Origin: Dunaliella salina
Taxonomy: Eukaryota > Chlorophyta > Chlorophyceae > Chlamydomonadales > Dunaliellaceae
Assembly (NCBI GenBank): GCA_002284615.2
Contig: MU069896.1
Coordinates: forward strand, 7,560 to 19,524
Reading direction: 5' to 3'
DNA: 11,965 nt
The notes under the pieces were generated by a model, which was given only the letters and a program-made list of their open reading frames with translations, was not told the DNA's origin and did not search any database. Position 1 is the stretch's first letter. Each line of letters begins with the position of its first letter. The position numbers and the translations under genes were made by a program. Below, piece by piece: positions 1-11,965 of the stretch.

Positions 1-120
1 CACACACACACACATATATGCACGCACGCACGTATGCACGCACCACAGCTTGCTTTGTTGGACACACATGCAAATTTAGCAGGAGGGTCTGAACTTAGTT
101 GTGATGCTTTGCTCACACAC
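1..120 (-). other. Start of intron 15, GT-rich
   Basis: Contains the donor of exon w15 and, at the window edge, (CA)7 followed by CACG/CATG-type repeats up to about position 43. On the sense strand these are TG/TGCG repeats. No exon is seen before the edge. Confidence 0.6.
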
Positions 121-11926
<11,806 letters not shown>

Positions 11927-11932
11927 CTGTGG

Positions 11933-11933
<1 letters not shown>

Positions 11934-11965
<32 letters not shown>
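11934..11965. repeat. (CA)16 microsatellite before the acceptor of exon w1
   Basis: Runs to the window edge. On the sense strand it is (TG)n followed by CCCACAG and exon w1. Confidence 0.97.

Overview
The window is nuclear DNA of a eukaryote. It carries one interrupted gene on the minus strand that fills the whole window and runs off both ends. Twelve coding exons are read with fair to good confidence, and three more (w5, w9 and possibly w1) are weaker. They are flanked by GT-AG introns and one GC-AG intron, and encode the middle and ATPase parts of a MutS-family mismatch-recognition protein. The ATPase core reads through GANMAGKST (Walker A), GLMVPA, GKSSFRLEM, LADELGKGTE (Walker B) and FATHLH, then PTWRVERGVC. 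This order and wording fit MSH1 (MutS7), the organelle-targeted MutS of plants and algae, better than MSH2-MSH6 or bacterial MutS1/MutS2. A photosynthetic eukaryote with a moderate-GC, repeat-rich, intron-rich genome is the best guess. A green alga such as a large-genome prasinophyte is possible, but the species cannot be fixed from this sequence.

Layout in the direction of transcription (right to left). Exons w1-w6 (11926 to 7834) encode a polar, partly coiled-coil stretch that I place in the MutS core/lever/clamp region. Exon w7 (5619-5509) is a helical core segment that clearly matches MSH1. Exons w8-w10 (5111-4094) lead through a Ser-rich linker to the start of Walker A. Exons w11-w13 (3497-2531) hold the rest of Walker A, the signature region, Walker B and the His motif. 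Exons w14-w15 (1858-121) finish the ATPase domain. Exon phases agree at every junction of the model, giving 486 codons (464 if the doubtful exon w9 is skipped). The N-terminal mismatch-binding domain would lie beyond the right edge. The C-terminal part (GIY-YIG endonuclease in plant MSH1) would lie beyond the left edge.

The introns explain the rest of the window and are rich in structure. They hold a tandem copy of exon w7 with an 8-nt insertion, a triplicated segment covering the acceptor of exon w10, and a tandem duplication in intron 1 that includes a splice donor. That duplicated donor ends a decoy exon with a fragment resembling exon w4. Other elements are a MITE-like foldback insertion, two copies of an unknown dispersed repeat, a 280-nt polypurine/polypyrimidine tract, a 95-nt (CA)n array, and two further (CA)n arrays that sit exactly 7 nt from splice acceptors. 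No convincing plus-strand gene, RNA gene, promoter or poly(A) site was found.
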